From Porphyromonas crevioricanis (GTDB lineage Bacteria > Bacteroidota > Bacteroidia > Bacteroidales > Porphyromonadaceae), in contig NZ_FUXH01000019.1 of NCBI RefSeq assembly GCF_900167225.1, forward strand, positions 1 to 33,789: a stretch of DNA of 33,789 nucleotides, read 5' to 3'. Below the pieces are notes generated by a model. The model worked only from the letters and a program-made list of their open reading frames with translations, had not been told where the DNA came from and ran no database searches. Positions 8,390 through 17,833 of this stretch are shown here, piece by piece. The stretch's first letter is position 1. The number at the start of each line of letters is the position of its first letter. The position numbers were made by a program, and so were the translations under genes.

Positions 8390-9531
8390 TATATTACAGT
8401 TGCTTCTTTGCTCTTTTTGCCTTGCTCATCTACATGGGTAGGACAACCGAGAGATTGTCTGCCTATCCCATGTTCGCTCTATGGTTGTTGCTCACGATTT
8501 TTGCCGGAATGCGTTTCGGTCCAGGACGTGACTTTTCTATGTATCTGAACATTTACGAGTATGGCGAACATACACCAAACTACCACGTATTGGAGCCTTT
8601 CTGGAAGGAAATGATAGATCTTTTCCGCCGCTGGGGCGTAAGTTCGGCTGTTTGGTTCACGACTGTGGCCGGACTGACCTATGCTCTACTGATATATGGT
8701 TTTCGTCGTCTCTGTGGGGAGAACTGGTGGATTGCGATACTGGCATTCGTACTGGTTTACTCGGGTTATTTCGAGACATTCAATATCATGCGTCAGTACT
8801 TGGCTTTAGGGATTATGATAGCCTCCTACCCCTTGATGCAACAAAAGCGTTATTTGTGGTTTGCTCTTTGTCTGGTTGGGGCTTTCTTGGTGCACTCTTC
8901 CGCAGCGATCATACTACCGATGCTATTGATAGCCCGGATTAAATGGAACAAATATATTTTGGCTGCATTGCTTGTTTTCTCCCCCCTATTGAGCGAACTT
9001 CTGCTCCCTTCGATGTTGGATTTGCTGGGGAATATTCTACCCGACCGATATGGAATCTATACAGAGAAGAGTCAAGTATCCAAGATGCAAACCGAGACCG
9101 GCCTATATCCTTTATTCCTGATGTTTGTAGCCCTTTATTTCGTTTTCTCAGCCAAGCGAATAAGTAAATATCGCCCGGAGATATATCCCTATATCAATAG
9201 TCTGGTTTTTGCTGTCATCATATACAGCTTGTTCAAGAACTTTGAGACAGGGGTGCGAATCTTCTACTATCCTTTCGCTTTTTTCTTCCCTTTGCTTGCT
9301 CTGACAGTGAAGCCCGGCGATAAACTAAAGCGGCAGCCGGCTATTGTAGCCATACTGCTTGTCTTCTCCATCTTTACCTGTAAAAACCTCTCCGATATAA
9401 ATGAGAGTTATTCCAAATATCGCAATATCTACGATACTCGGCGTTATCGCACTACTGCCATCCTGCAAGAAGAGAGCATTATATCACCTGTGTTGGTGAA
9501 AAGCCTTGTAGAGACTAAAGCGAGAGGGTAA
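8365..9531 (+). CDS. EpsG family polysaccharide polymerase-like membrane protein
   Basis: A 388-aa polytopic inner-membrane protein with about ten hydrophobic segments. The motif G-M-R-F-G-P-G-R-D-F-S-M-Y (48-60) is the characteristic start of EpsG proteins, which resemble Wzy O-antigen/capsule polymerases. It overlaps the upstream glycosyltransferase by 25 nt, suggesting a two-gene glycan unit, although no flippase or full polysaccharide cluster is here. The polymerase role is inferred from the family. Confidence 0.85.
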   Translation: MEVIFASLIYYSCFFALFALLIYMGRTTERLSAYPMFALWLLLTIFAGMRFGPGRDFSMYLNIYEYGEHTPNYHVLEPFWKEMIDLFRRWGVSSAVWFTTVAGLTYALLIYGFRRLCGENWWIAILAFVLVYSGYFETFNIMRQYLALGIMIASYPLMQQKRYLWFALCLVGAFLVHSSAAIILPMLLIARIKWNKYILAALLVFSPLLSELLLPSMLDLLGNILPDRYGIYTEKSQVSKMQTETGLYPLFLMFVALYFVFSAKRISKYRPEIYPYINSLVFAVIIYSLFKNFETGVRIFYYPFAFFFPLLALTVKPGDKLKRQPAIVAILLVFSIFTCKNLSDINESYSKYRNIYDTRRYRTTAILQEESIISPVLVKSLVETKARG

Positions 9532-9667
9532 GCCAAGTCAGAGTGCCGGAAACGATTTGAAACACAGGCCACATGACTCCCTGTTTTCTACATTCGAGAT
9601 CGCAGTACGGTCTCTTCCTCATTCGATCGCAATCTCTCTCAGATTGATCGATCCAATTGCTACTAAA

Positions 9668-9717
9668 AAGGCTTGGCTCTGAAGGAACATCTTTGTTTTC
9701 CTTCGGGGCCAAGCCTT
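9668..9717. terminator. Two-way terminator between convergent genes
   Basis: AAGGCTTGGC (9668-9677) pairs perfectly with GCCAAGCCTT (9708-9717), and GAAGGA (9681-9686) pairs inside with TCCTTC (9699-9704). A- and T-rich flanks let it serve the EpsG gene on plus and the efflux operon on minus. Confidence 0.75.
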
Positions 9718-9748
9718 CTTGTTTAGGGGATTAGCAGTGAGCTATAAC

Positions 9749-10042
9749 TCAAATACTCTGTTCTATCGTCCAGACAAAAGCCCTCAGTCCCTGTTGAGGA
9801 GTGGCCTCATCCAACTCTTTCAGGGCAGAAAGGAGAGGTTCCACCTTGTGATCTTCGCAAACAGTCATGAGAGCTTCGTTGAGAGTAGGCCAAGCATGGG
9901 TACCCAAGTGTGGATCCCCATCTCTGCTACCTCTGCCTCTCACAGCAGGCCAATGTGTATATCCCTTCAGATTGAGTCGCTCCAAAGTACGCACGACAAT
10001 GTCTCTATAGGCCTGGTTATATGTTATCAAAACGGATTTCAT
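9749..10042 (-). CDS. PII-like small protein of the RND efflux operon
   Basis: A 97-aa soluble protein starting M-K-S-V-L-I-T-Y-N-Q-A-Y and ending with the beta strand F-V-W-T-I-E-Q-S. Size and pattern resemble PII-like ferredoxin-fold proteins (DUF3240/CutA-like) that accompany RND metal or drug pumps. Its start overlaps the RND stop in ATGA (10039-10042), so it is the last gene of the pump operon and translationally coupled. His, Asp and Cys residues could bind a ligand or metal, but no function is proven. The T-loop uridylation motif of classical GlnB is not seen. Confidence 0.75.
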   Translation of the reverse strand: MKSVLITYNQAYRDIVVRTLERLNLKGYTHWPAVRGRGSRDGDPHLGTHAWPTLNEALMTVCEDHKVEPLLSALKELDEATPQQGLRAFVWTIEQSI

Positions 10043-13000
10043 CTGTTTGAACTATTGATAAGGTTCGACTTTTGTTTCTCGTACAACTTGCGGTACAGGA
10101 TTCGACGCTCACGCTTTAGGGTACGTTTCTGCAACGAAGCATAAATAGTGGGCACCAACACCAAGGTGATCAATGTGGATACCGTGAGACCGAAAACAAC
10201 CGTAATACCCATAGGACGCCACATTTCCGAGCCTTCACCCAAGCCGATAGCCAGAGGGAGCATCCCCAATACGGTGGTAGCTGTTGTCATCAATACGGGA
10301 CGTAAGCGTGACCGTCCGGCACGGATAATACTTTGTCGTACACTCATCCCTCTTTCTCGACAGAGGCGGATATAGTCGATAAGCACGATACCATTCTTTA
10401 CTACTATACCCATCAGCATGATAAGTCCGATGAAGGACATCACCGACAAAGTTGTGCATGTAATCAACAACCCCAATATCACGCCGGTAAAGGCAAATGG
10501 GATCGAAAACATGATCACAAACGGATCTCTTAAACTTTCAAACTCTGCTGCCATCACGATGAAGACAAGCATGATAATGAGCACCAAGAGACTCGTAAGG
10601 TCAGCAAAACTCTCTTGCTGATTTTCCAGTGTGCCACCGACCTTGTAGGTAACTCCTTCCGGTATCTCCAGTTCTTTGAGCATCTTCTTGGATTCTCGAG
10701 AAAGGTCACTCAAAGCCTTTCCGGGTGCTACAAGACCTTTTACTGTGACAATACGTTGGCGGTCTTTACGCTCTATCGTAGGTGGCATATAACGCTCCAC
10801 GACACGCCCCAAGTCTGCCAGACGTATGCCCTTGCCCTGTGGAGTATATATCAGCAAGTTTTCGATGTCTTTTATCGAGCGTCTGTATGTAGGAGCCAGT
10901 AGTACCCGAATATTGTACTCGTCGCCGTCCTCACGGAAGAAGCCGGCACGACTCCCCTGAATACTGTTGCGCACGAAAGCAGAAGCCATACTCAGATTCA
11001 AACCATTCTCTGCCAGTTTGATCCTGTCAAATTCTATCTGGAACTCCGGAACATAGTCTTCACGGCTCATCCGAATTTCCGAACAGGAAGAGAATGACTT
11101 CATCCGCTCTCTAATCTCCTGTGCCAACCTATCCGTTTTGGCAAAATCATGCCCATAAATCTCTATATCCACAGCTTGCTGCCCTCCGGCTCCACCTCCA
11201 TGGTCTCCTCCGGGGTGTACCCTATAGAGCTTGATCTCGGGGTAATCCTTCAATGTCTCACGCATATAGTCGGCAACTTCCACCATTGAGCGTTCTCGAC
11301 TGCCGGGATCTGTCAGGCGAACGTTGTACTCTATGATATGGCTACCATTGCTGCGCATAGAGGCAAATGTGTTTTCCGCATCGGCTTGTCCCACGGCATA
11401 CTGACACATAGCCAATTCGGGTATCTCAGAGGTCCACCGCTTGTATATTTTTTCGCCCAACACGCGAGATTGACTCACAGCCGTACCCACTGGCAATTCG
11501 ACCTGCACAGTGATATAGGAAATGTCTTGTTGAGGGAAAAACTCTGTCTTGACCAGAGGGAATAAGCAAAGGCTGAAAATAAAAATCGCCAAAGATAATC
11601 CTATAACCATACGGCGGCGACTTACGGCTACTCGGAGGGTACGCTCATAGATACGCTCAAAACGCTCGAGGACTCTTTGGATGGGAGCAAAAACCAGCTC
11701 CTGTATACGAGATTTCTTAGGGATACGCTTCAAAAGTTGCGAACTGAGAGTCGGAGTGAGGCTAAGAGCCGCCACTGTGGAGATGATCATGATAATACTC
11801 ACAATCCATCCTAACTGACGGAAAAGAATCCCTGTCATACCTGGCATCAAAGTCAAGGGTAGGAATACAGCCAACATCGTCAAGGTCGAAGCCACAACAG
11901 ATATACCTACCTCATTGGTAGCATGAATAGCTGCCTGTTTAGGGTAGGCTCCTCGCTCTATGTGAGTGGTAATGTTTTCCAAGACCACGATAGCATCGTC
12001 TACCACCATACCGATGGCAATGGATAAAGAACTAAGAGAAATGATATTGAGCGAATTACCCGAGAAATAGAGGTAAATGAATGAGCCTACCAGAGAAATC
12101 GGTATCGTGAGAATAATGATAAAAGTGGCCCTCCAGCGTCCAAGAAAACACAAGACAACCAACAAGACCACGAAGAACGTGATATAGATTGTCTCCTTGA
12201 GACTGTTGATAGTATTGACAATGTTGCTCGAAGTGTCATAAATCACACCGATATGCACATCGGTAGGCAGTTTCTTGGATATTTCGGGTAAACGTCTGGA
12301 TACTTCTTTGGAAATCTCCACCGAATTGGCACCACTCTGTTTGTTTATTACAATCACAGCACTTCGGCGTCCATTGGCGTAGCTCTCCTGCTGTCTCTCA
12401 GCTGTGCCGTCTATCACTTCTGCCAAGTCCCTCAAGTAGATGTTACGCCCTTGTACGCTGGCTACCACCAGGTCTCGTATTTCTTGTGGATCTCTGATTT
12501 CTCCCTGCACACGTAGCGCAGTTGTTTCGTGTCCAATATCCAAAAGTCCGGAAGACACAGCTCTGTTTTCTGCCAAGATTACACGGCTGATCTGTTCGAT
12601 AGACACATGATAGGCTTCGAGTTTGGCTGGGTCGCAGTGGATAAGTATCTCTCTCTTCACGGTACCGGTCTTGGACACAGCCCCTACTCCATCAATACGT
12701 GCCAATTCGTTCACGACATTGTCTTCCAAGATCTTATCCAAAGCCTTGACACTCTTATCCGCTTCTACCGATAGGATCACAATGGGTATATCGTCCGCTC
12801 CGAAGCGGAAAATGGCTGGCTTGCCGACATCCTCGGGCAAACGGTTGCCCATGGCATCAAGTTTGTCTCTCACATCGTTCGTTGCCTCTGTAATATCCAC
12901 TCCTTCCATAAATTCGAGCGAAATGACAGATATGCCCTCGCGATTTTTGCTCGAGATATGCTTGAGGTTGCTCACCCCATTGAGGACGTTCTCCAGAGGC

Positions 13001-13194
13001 TTAGTTACATTGGTCTCCACATCCGAAGAGTTGGCTCCGAAATAGGTGGTGAGCACCATTATATTGTTGCTCTCAAACTCCGGATAGAGGTCTATCGGAA
13101 GTTTGACAAGGCTGAATACACCCAACACAACCAAAGCCACAAAGACCAGGATTGTGGTAACAGGTTTGCGGACAGCTGTTTCGTATAGATTCAT
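10039..13194 (-). CDS. RND efflux transporter (AcrB/MexB-like)
   Basis: A 1051-aa inner-membrane proton-driven pump with the usual RND layout: a first span at 12-31, a large periplasmic loop, six spans, a second large loop and five more spans. The proton-relay pair D399-D400 lies in G-M-V-V-D-D-A-I-V-V-L-E-N. Length is typical for the drug (HAE) and metal (CzcA/CusA) branches. The metal-pump residues are not obvious and the sequence looks closer to the drug branch; the PII-like partner hints otherwise. It is encoded with its adaptor and outer-membrane channel, 18 nt after the adaptor. Confidence 0.95.
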   Translation of the reverse strand: MNLYETAVRKPVTTILVFVALVVLGVFSLVKLPIDLYPEFESNNIMVLTTYFGANSSDVETNVTKPLENVLNGVSNLKHISSKNREGISVISLEFMEGVDITEATNDVRDKLDAMGNRLPEDVGKPAIFRFGADDIPIVILSVEADKSVKALDKILEDNVVNELARIDGVGAVSKTGTVKREILIHCDPAKLEAYHVSIEQISRVILAENRAVSSGLLDIGHETTALRVQGEIRDPQEIRDLVVASVQGRNIYLRDLAEVIDGTAERQQESYANGRRSAVIVINKQSGANSVEISKEVSRRLPEISKKLPTDVHIGVIYDTSSNIVNTINSLKETIYITFFVVLLVVLCFLGRWRATFIIILTIPISLVGSFIYLYFSGNSLNIISLSSLSIAIGMVVDDAIVVLENITTHIERGAYPKQAAIHATNEVGISVVASTLTMLAVFLPLTLMPGMTGILFRQLGWIVSIIMIISTVAALSLTPTLSSQLLKRIPKKSRIQELVFAPIQRVLERFERIYERTLRVAVSRRRMVIGLSLAIFIFSLCLFPLVKTEFFPQQDISYITVQVELPVGTAVSQSRVLGEKIYKRWTSEIPELAMCQYAVGQADAENTFASMRSNGSHIIEYNVRLTDPGSRERSMVEVADYMRETLKDYPEIKLYRVHPGGDHGGGAGGQQAVDIEIYGHDFAKTDRLAQEIRERMKSFSSCSEIRMSREDYVPEFQIEFDRIKLAENGLNLSMASAFVRNSIQGSRAGFFREDGDEYNIRVLLAPTYRRSIKDIENLLIYTPQGKGIRLADLGRVVERYMPPTIERKDRQRIVTVKGLVAPGKALSDLSRESKKMLKELEIPEGVTYKVGGTLENQQESFADLTSLLVLIIMLVFIVMAAEFESLRDPFVIMFSIPFAFTGVILGLLITCTTLSVMSFIGLIMLMGIVVKNGIVLIDYIRLCRERGMSVRQSIIRAGRSRLRPVLMTTATTVLGMLPLAIGLGEGSEMWRPMGITVVFGLTVSTLITLVLVPTIYASLQKRTLKRERRILYRKLYEKQKSNLINSSNR

Positions 13195-13212
13195 GACCTA
13201 ACCTCTCAAGAA

Positions 13213-14274
13213 TTACTTATCCCTCTTGCTTATTCTCACTTCTTGACCCTCTTTGAGAGTCCCGGCTCCCTTGCTTACTACAATATCACCTGCGTTGAGG
13301 CCCTCGACAATCTCTACAAGTTCACCTTTGCTTCGACCCAATTTGACCTCTCTCGACTCGACTTTATTGTTCTTCAGCACATAGACGAATCGGCCTCCCG
13401 TACCGGCTTGCCGATTGATTGCCAACGAATTGACCGCAATCACTTCCTTTTCTCCGAAGTGCACATCAACGCGTGCATACATCCCCGGACGGATCCGCAT
13501 CTTTGCATTGGGGATCTCCACCTCCACCCCAAAAGTGTGACTCATAGCATCGATAGTCGGGTATACCAGAGAGACGTAACCACGGAAACTCTCTCCAGGA
13601 ATGGCTTCTAAGCTCACGTCTACCGGCATCTTGGCTTTAACCTGCCCATAGTACATCTCGGAGATATTCAGCTTGAGCCTGACCGGAGCAATCTGTTCCA
13701 CCACATAGATAGGGAGCTGAGGAGAAGACATATCTCCGCTATCGTAATTGCGAGCAGTCACAATTCCGCTCACAGGACTGCGCAATACCGTATTATCAAG
13801 CATATTACGGTACTGGTTACGAGTGATCTCCAGAGAACTCTTGCTCTGCTCCCAACGAGCCTGTGCCAGCCCTCCGGCTTTGAATAGCTCGTCGGTCCGT
13901 TTGAAATCCAGCTCTGCATTGTCCAACTGCACCTTAAGCCTATCAAGAGAGCTATTATCCAGACGAGCTAATACCTGCCCTTTGGCAACCCTGTCTCCGA
14001 CTTCTACCAGCATACGCTCTATGCGGAGTGGGGCCTGCGGACTGATATTGTTACGCACCTTAGATTGTATGATCGCAGAAAACTGTTCGGAGGCTTCCAC
14101 TCGGGTACGAATTGCAATGGTTGTATCGACCAATCGTACCGAATCCTCTTGGGCCAAAGTCTTGGCTTGTTTGCCTCCCCTGCTACAACCGGTGGCCATG
14201 CCCAAACCGAGCGACAAACAAAGTGCAGCAAAAGCTGCGCCATATTTCATACCGAGGGTTATATGTTTTTCCAT
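13213..14274 (-). CDS. RND periplasmic adaptor (membrane fusion lipoprotein)
   Basis: A 353-aa adaptor that links the inner-membrane pump to the outer-membrane channel. The N-terminus has a lipoprotein signal with lipobox M-A-T-G-C and lipid-anchored Cys30. Then come the split lipoyl halves (R-I-E-R-M-L-V-E-V-G-D-R-V-A-K-G-Q-V-L-A and V-L-R-S-P-V-S-G-I-V), a coiled-coil hairpin between them, and the beta-barrel and membrane-proximal domains (R-P-G-M-Y-A-R-V). It is 35 nt after the TolC-like gene. Confidence 0.94.
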   Translation of the reverse strand: MEKHITLGMKYGAAFAALCLSLGLGMATGCSRGGKQAKTLAQEDSVRLVDTTIAIRTRVEASEQFSAIIQSKVRNNISPQAPLRIERMLVEVGDRVAKGQVLARLDNSSLDRLKVQLDNAELDFKRTDELFKAGGLAQARWEQSKSSLEITRNQYRNMLDNTVLRSPVSGIVTARNYDSGDMSSPQLPIYVVEQIAPVRLKLNISEMYYGQVKAKMPVDVSLEAIPGESFRGYVSLVYPTIDAMSHTFGVEVEIPNAKMRIRPGMYARVDVHFGEKEVIAVNSLAINRQAGTGGRFVYVLKNNKVESREVKLGRSKGELVEIVEGLNAGDIVVSKGAGTLKEGQEVRISKRDK

Positions 14275-14309
14275 TGCTATTATAGTTTTATCTGTGTTAT
14301 TCTGGTTTG

Positions 14310-15677
14310 TTATTTCTGTTCGGGTTCTTTGCCGGTGAGCTTCTCCAGGGTATAGAGAGCAGTCATAAAATCGAAAACAGCCTGATCTTCATTCAATCTG
14401 GCCTGCAAGAGTTGCATATCTGCATCATTGACCTCCAGAAGAGTCCCCACTCCACTTTCGTATCTCTTGCGAGCGATCTCGTAGCCCTTTTCGGCTGCAG
14501 TAGCTGCCTTGTGAGCGGCACCGTAGCTCTTCACAGCCTTGTCTATCTGATCACTCTGCTGCTCCACTGCCAAAGAGATTTGCCGGCGGAGGTCTTCTCG
14601 CTGCAATCGCAGCATAGTCAGATCCGTATTGGCCTGCTTAACCGCATAGTAACGCTTCCCACTGCTAAAAATAGGGATAGACAGGCGGAAAGACATTGCA
14701 GCATTAGGAGACCAAAGTTTGTCTTCGGACAGCTTGAGGACGTTATTCATATAGTTGTAAGTGTAGTTGGATGAAACGACCAGCGAGGGTAAATAATCCC
14801 ACTGTTTGGTTCGCTTGCTTTTCTTGAGCAAGTCGCCCTGAATATCCATCTGACGAAGAGAAGAGTTGCCCTGCACGGCAGTATCTACCCCAAAATAGGA
14901 GCTATAGACTTCGCCGGCATAGTCTGATAGTTTTTCGGAAAGAACAATCGGAGTAGAAGGGTCTATGGCCAGCAACACACAGAGTCGCTTATGTGCCAAT
15001 AAGCGACCTCGCTCTGCCTGCAATAGCATCGGCTCAAGATTTCCGACTTGCACCTCGGCTCTCAGGCGATCGAAATCGGCAATCAAACCCTGCTCAAACT
15101 GATCTTGTATCTGCTTGTAATTTGTTGTTGCATTACGGTAGCTAGCCAGAAAAACCTCATACGAACGTTCTGCCAATAAAGCAGACAGGTAGGCCTTGCG
15201 CACCTCGGCTATCATCTCTATCCTTGCCGAGCGTGCCTTTTCCAAACTAAGCTCCATCTGAGTATTGCCGATAGCTATACTTTCCCACAACTTAGGAACG
15301 ATCAATGGCATAGAGGCAGTAGCTCCCAATTGTAAATTATGTGTCTGCCCCATTTCTATACCTCTGGGTTCAGGCATACCCGGCATTTGTAAATAAACAA
15401 CCGGCTTCTTAAAGGTATAGCTGTACGATACTGTACCATCTATCTGTGGAAAAAGGGCTGCAATCATTTCCCGTTTCATGTAGCTCTGCTTTTTGACGGA
15501 CAGATCCGCCACACGCACAGATACATTCTCGCTCAAAGCAATACGCAAGGCCTCAGATAGGCCTATGTGGAGAGTATCTTGAGGTTCGTTGACTGAGGGT
15601 GGTGTCGACTGCCCGGAAAGAGTAACAGGGGCAGACAAGACGATCGCTGCTACAATACATGTAAATATTTTATTCAT
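14310..15677 (-). CDS. TolC family outer membrane efflux protein
   Basis: A 455-aa outer-membrane channel of the tripartite pump. A signal peptide (residues 1-22, hydrophobic core I-V-A-A-I-V-L-S-A-P) is followed by two repeats of the TolC alpha-helical pattern: first L-S-E-A-L-R-I-A-L-S-E-N-V near 39, and later segments such as A-R-K-R-Y-E-S-G-V-G-T-L-L-E-V-N-D-A. It is the first gene of the minus-strand operon TolC - adaptor - RND - PII-like, preceded by a -7 promoter box at 15749-15756. Confidence 0.94.
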   Translation of the reverse strand: MNKIFTCIVAAIVLSAPVTLSGQSTPPSVNEPQDTLHIGLSEALRIALSENVSVRVADLSVKKQSYMKREMIAALFPQIDGTVSYSYTFKKPVVYLQMPGMPEPRGIEMGQTHNLQLGATASMPLIVPKLWESIAIGNTQMELSLEKARSARIEMIAEVRKAYLSALLAERSYEVFLASYRNATTNYKQIQDQFEQGLIADFDRLRAEVQVGNLEPMLLQAERGRLLAHKRLCVLLAIDPSTPIVLSEKLSDYAGEVYSSYFGVDTAVQGNSSLRQMDIQGDLLKKSKRTKQWDYLPSLVVSSNYTYNYMNNVLKLSEDKLWSPNAAMSFRLSIPIFSSGKRYYAVKQANTDLTMLRLQREDLRRQISLAVEQQSDQIDKAVKSYGAAHKAATAAEKGYEIARKRYESGVGTLLEVNDADMQLLQARLNEDQAVFDFMTALYTLEKLTGKEPEQK

Positions 15678-15748
15678 CTTCCCTAATTGTATGTTTACGT
15701 ACCATATGGATGAGAGAAACCAATATAAGTTTAATCGAACTTACTGAA

Positions 15749-15756
15749 CAAATGTA
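15749..15756 (-). promoter_or_regulatory. -7 box of the efflux operon
   Basis: Read on the minus strand: TACATTTG, a perfect TAnnTTTG match, 71 nt before the TolC-like start. A TTTG lies 11 nt upstream, too close for a standard -33 box. Confidence 0.45.
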
Positions 15757-15844
15757 CTTTTTTTGAGCAAACCTCGGTAAGAGGTTCGCGATTGAAATAT
15801 CGACAGTATTTATACATGAGAGTCATTGGTTTTTTTGCACTGTC

Positions 15845-16132
15845 CTATCGAGGAGAAAAATAAGTACCGAGGGCCTCAAAATGTTTCTCAAAAGCCCTCC
15901 TTCCCCCCTCTGTGATGCGACATACCGTGCGTGTACGCTTACCAGCAAAGCCTTTCTCTACATCGATATATCCGGCTGTCTGCAACTTGTCTATTTGTAC
16001 ACTCAAGTTCCCTGCCGTAGCCCCCGTTTCTTCTTTGATATAAAGGAAATCGGCTTCCTGCACATACATCAAAATGGACATCACGGCAAGGCGTAATTCG
16101 GACATCAAAAGCGGATCTAATGGCTCAAGCAT
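15845..16132 (-). CDS. Winged-helix transcriptional regulator (MarR/HTH_34-like)
   Basis: A 95-aa DNA-binding protein consisting of one winged-helix domain. Helix-turn-helix residues include T-G-A-T-A-G-N-L-S-V-Q-I-D-K-L, followed by the wing A-G-K-R-T-R-T-V-C-R-I-T-E-G-G-R-R-A-F. It overlaps the upstream membrane-protein gene by 8 nt, so the two form a translationally coupled pair. Such pairs are common in Bacteroidetes, but the signal sensed is unknown. It lies between that gene and the efflux operon, all on the minus strand, so it could also control the pump. Confidence 0.85.
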   Translation of the reverse strand: MLEPLDPLLMSELRLAVMSILMYVQEADFLYIKEETGATAGNLSVQIDKLQTAGYIDVEKGFAGKRTRTVCRITEGGRRAFEKHFEALGTYFSPR

Positions 16133-16712
16133 GAGTGTTTCTTTTTATTTGGAATGCCATGATATGCCCGGGGATGCAATGCATCAAAAAGAACGTAATA
16201 GCAAATATCAGTACTTTCAGAGCTATTGGAAGGGACAATATCATTAACGCATAACCCATGGTCATGCCAAAGATGGAACTATACTTAAGTAACTCCACAT
16301 CAGCACCAAAGGCCGTAATAGCAGTAGCTGCTCCTATCAGAATTAACACTATTGATAGAATCTCTCCTTGCATAGGTATGAACCCGAGCAGTATAACATT
16401 TGTCCCCATTACGCCCCAAACCACATCCAGTAACTTGTCCATCTGTGTTTTGGGTATATGCCGTCGGTTTCCCTTTTTCAGAAAGAACCAAGAAAGTAGT
16501 CCTCCCACCACTGGAATGGCCAGCCACAAAAAGTTGGCATCATTGCCCCAATGTGGGTAAAGAAAGAAGACAAGTAATGAAATCGCCGTTGCAGTATATC
16601 CCCAGATCAAACAGGGCCTACTCGACCGATGCTCTATATTGCGACGTGTCTGATCCATCATGTTCTGTATTACACGCAGACTTTCTTGCGGTGTGAGATC
16701 TCGTTCTTCCAT
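16125..16712 (-). CDS. Multi-pass membrane protein of unknown function
   Basis: A 195-aa protein from the preferred ATG at 16712 (M-E-E-R-D-L-T-P-Q-E-S-L). A soluble N-terminal stretch with a helix (S-L-R-V-I-Q-N-M-M-D-Q-T-R-R-N-I) is followed by about six hydrophobic segments. I recognise no catalytic motif. The frame is open to 16829, but the extra 39 residues look non-coding. It is coupled to the winged-helix regulator through an 8-nt overlap and may sense or be regulated by it. Confidence 0.75.
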   Translation of the reverse strand: MEERDLTPQESLRVIQNMMDQTRRNIEHRSSRPCLIWGYTATAISLLVFFLYPHWGNDANFLWLAIPVVGGLLSWFFLKKGNRRHIPKTQMDKLLDVVWGVMGTNVILLGFIPMQGEILSIVLILIGAATAITAFGADVELLKYSSIFGMTMGYALMILSLPIALKVLIFAITFFLMHCIPGHIMAFQIKRNTHA

Positions 16713-16829
16713 TGTCTCTGTCTGTTTATTGGATGTAACATTAAGGTAAGCAACGACAGAGACTCCTTTCTCCGTCATTGGCAAAGCGAAAATAAAACAG
16801 TTTGTATTATAAACCAAACTAACAAACAA

Positions 16830-17133
16830 AATGATTGTAATACAGAGGATTTACTACGTGTGTCTATTCTACAAAGTCTCTCAAGGGTACTTAGCACAGC
16901 AGACATACTATCAAAAAAGGGGAGGGATAGAACAAATTGGCCGAAACCTATTGAAAGACCATCTTTTTGTCTTTTTTCGGAACGATAGTAGCCTTCCATT
17001 GACATTTGCTCATAAATGAGGTGATTGCATGATCTCGGCTAAAAACTCCGACATAGTTCTCCAGACTGTGATTTCAGATTGTTTTCTTTTGTTTGTTTAT
17101 CTCTCTTTTATGTTATCTTTTTGAGTTGGATTT
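16830..17133. other. Intergenic region without a supported gene
   Basis: Short frames on both strands (for example 16831-17019 plus, 16775-17005 minus) show no family resemblance and no promoter or start signal. I see no convincing feature here. Confidence 0.4.
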
Positions 17134-17474
17134 TATGCCCGAATTAGGAGATTTTTGACTGTGTTTTCCCTCTCTTTTTTGATGTCGATAGGAGACGTTT
17201 TTTTGCTGACACGGGAGAAAACAAAAATTCTCTCCTGTGAAAAAAATAATTCTCTCCTGTGTTAGCAAAATTTTTCTCAGGAGAGAATTTTGACCCCTCC
17301 GAAACGCCCTATTCATCGGTGTTTGGGAAACCCCATATGAGGGGTATAAAAGGGAGACTATTCATCCGTGTATACAGTCTGTTTTTTCCTCTCTTTTCCC
17401 GGTTTTTATTACGATCTGAATTTTACAAAACATGTCGACTTTGGAAGCAAGAGACAAGGGCTTCCTGACAGCCA
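17134..17474. repeat. Dispersed intergenic repeat, copy 2
   Basis: Similar to copy 1 at 1-345 in the same orientation. The hairpin arms are kept exactly (17248-17259 with 17278-17289). A 69-codon frame (17259-17468) has the same start (M-L-A-K-F-F-S-G-E-N-F-D-P) and the same length as the one in copy 1. Similarity fades after about 17474. Confidence 0.7.
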
Positions 17475-17754
17475 TTGAAGAACACGTGAGCCAAAAAACT
17501 CTCGCACGAGGCTCTTTTGAGCCATCGTGTCTTAGCGCATCGTATAATCGTAAGAGATATTGTTGTATAACATCGTACTCGTGCATTATTTCCGGCATTC
17601 GAGCTTGGTCATAGTGGCTGGCATACTCCCTGTACCCTCTGTCTGAATGTCTTCAAGGTTACCGCGCTCTATAAAGTCAATAAGATGGCAATTAAATTTG
17701 CCATTTTGGAACCCATGCAAAGGGCTCATAAATAGGCTCTTTGCAATAAAAAAG
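17475..17754. other. Intergenic region downstream of repeat copy 2
   Basis: No supported gene. Overlapping short frames on both strands show no family resemblance; the region ends at the terminator hairpin of the minus-strand thioredoxin-fold gene. Confidence 0.35.
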
Positions 17755-17825
17755 GAGGCGATCCAAAGCTTGTCTTCCCAAATATCGGGAGAGATACAAA
17801 CTTTGGATCGCCTCTTTCTTTTTTT
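17755..17825. terminator. Terminator of the thioredoxin-fold gene
   Basis: GAGGCGATCCAAAG (17755-17768) pairs perfectly with CTTTGGATCGCCTC (17801-17814). It is followed by a T-rich run on plus and an A/T-rich run on minus, so it can stop transcription from either side. Confidence 0.75.
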
Positions 17826-17833
17826 CAAATTTC

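Noticed and set aside
10615-13045. Plus-strand frames inside the RND gene
   Set aside because: They are antisense shadows of a clearly coding minus-strand gene.
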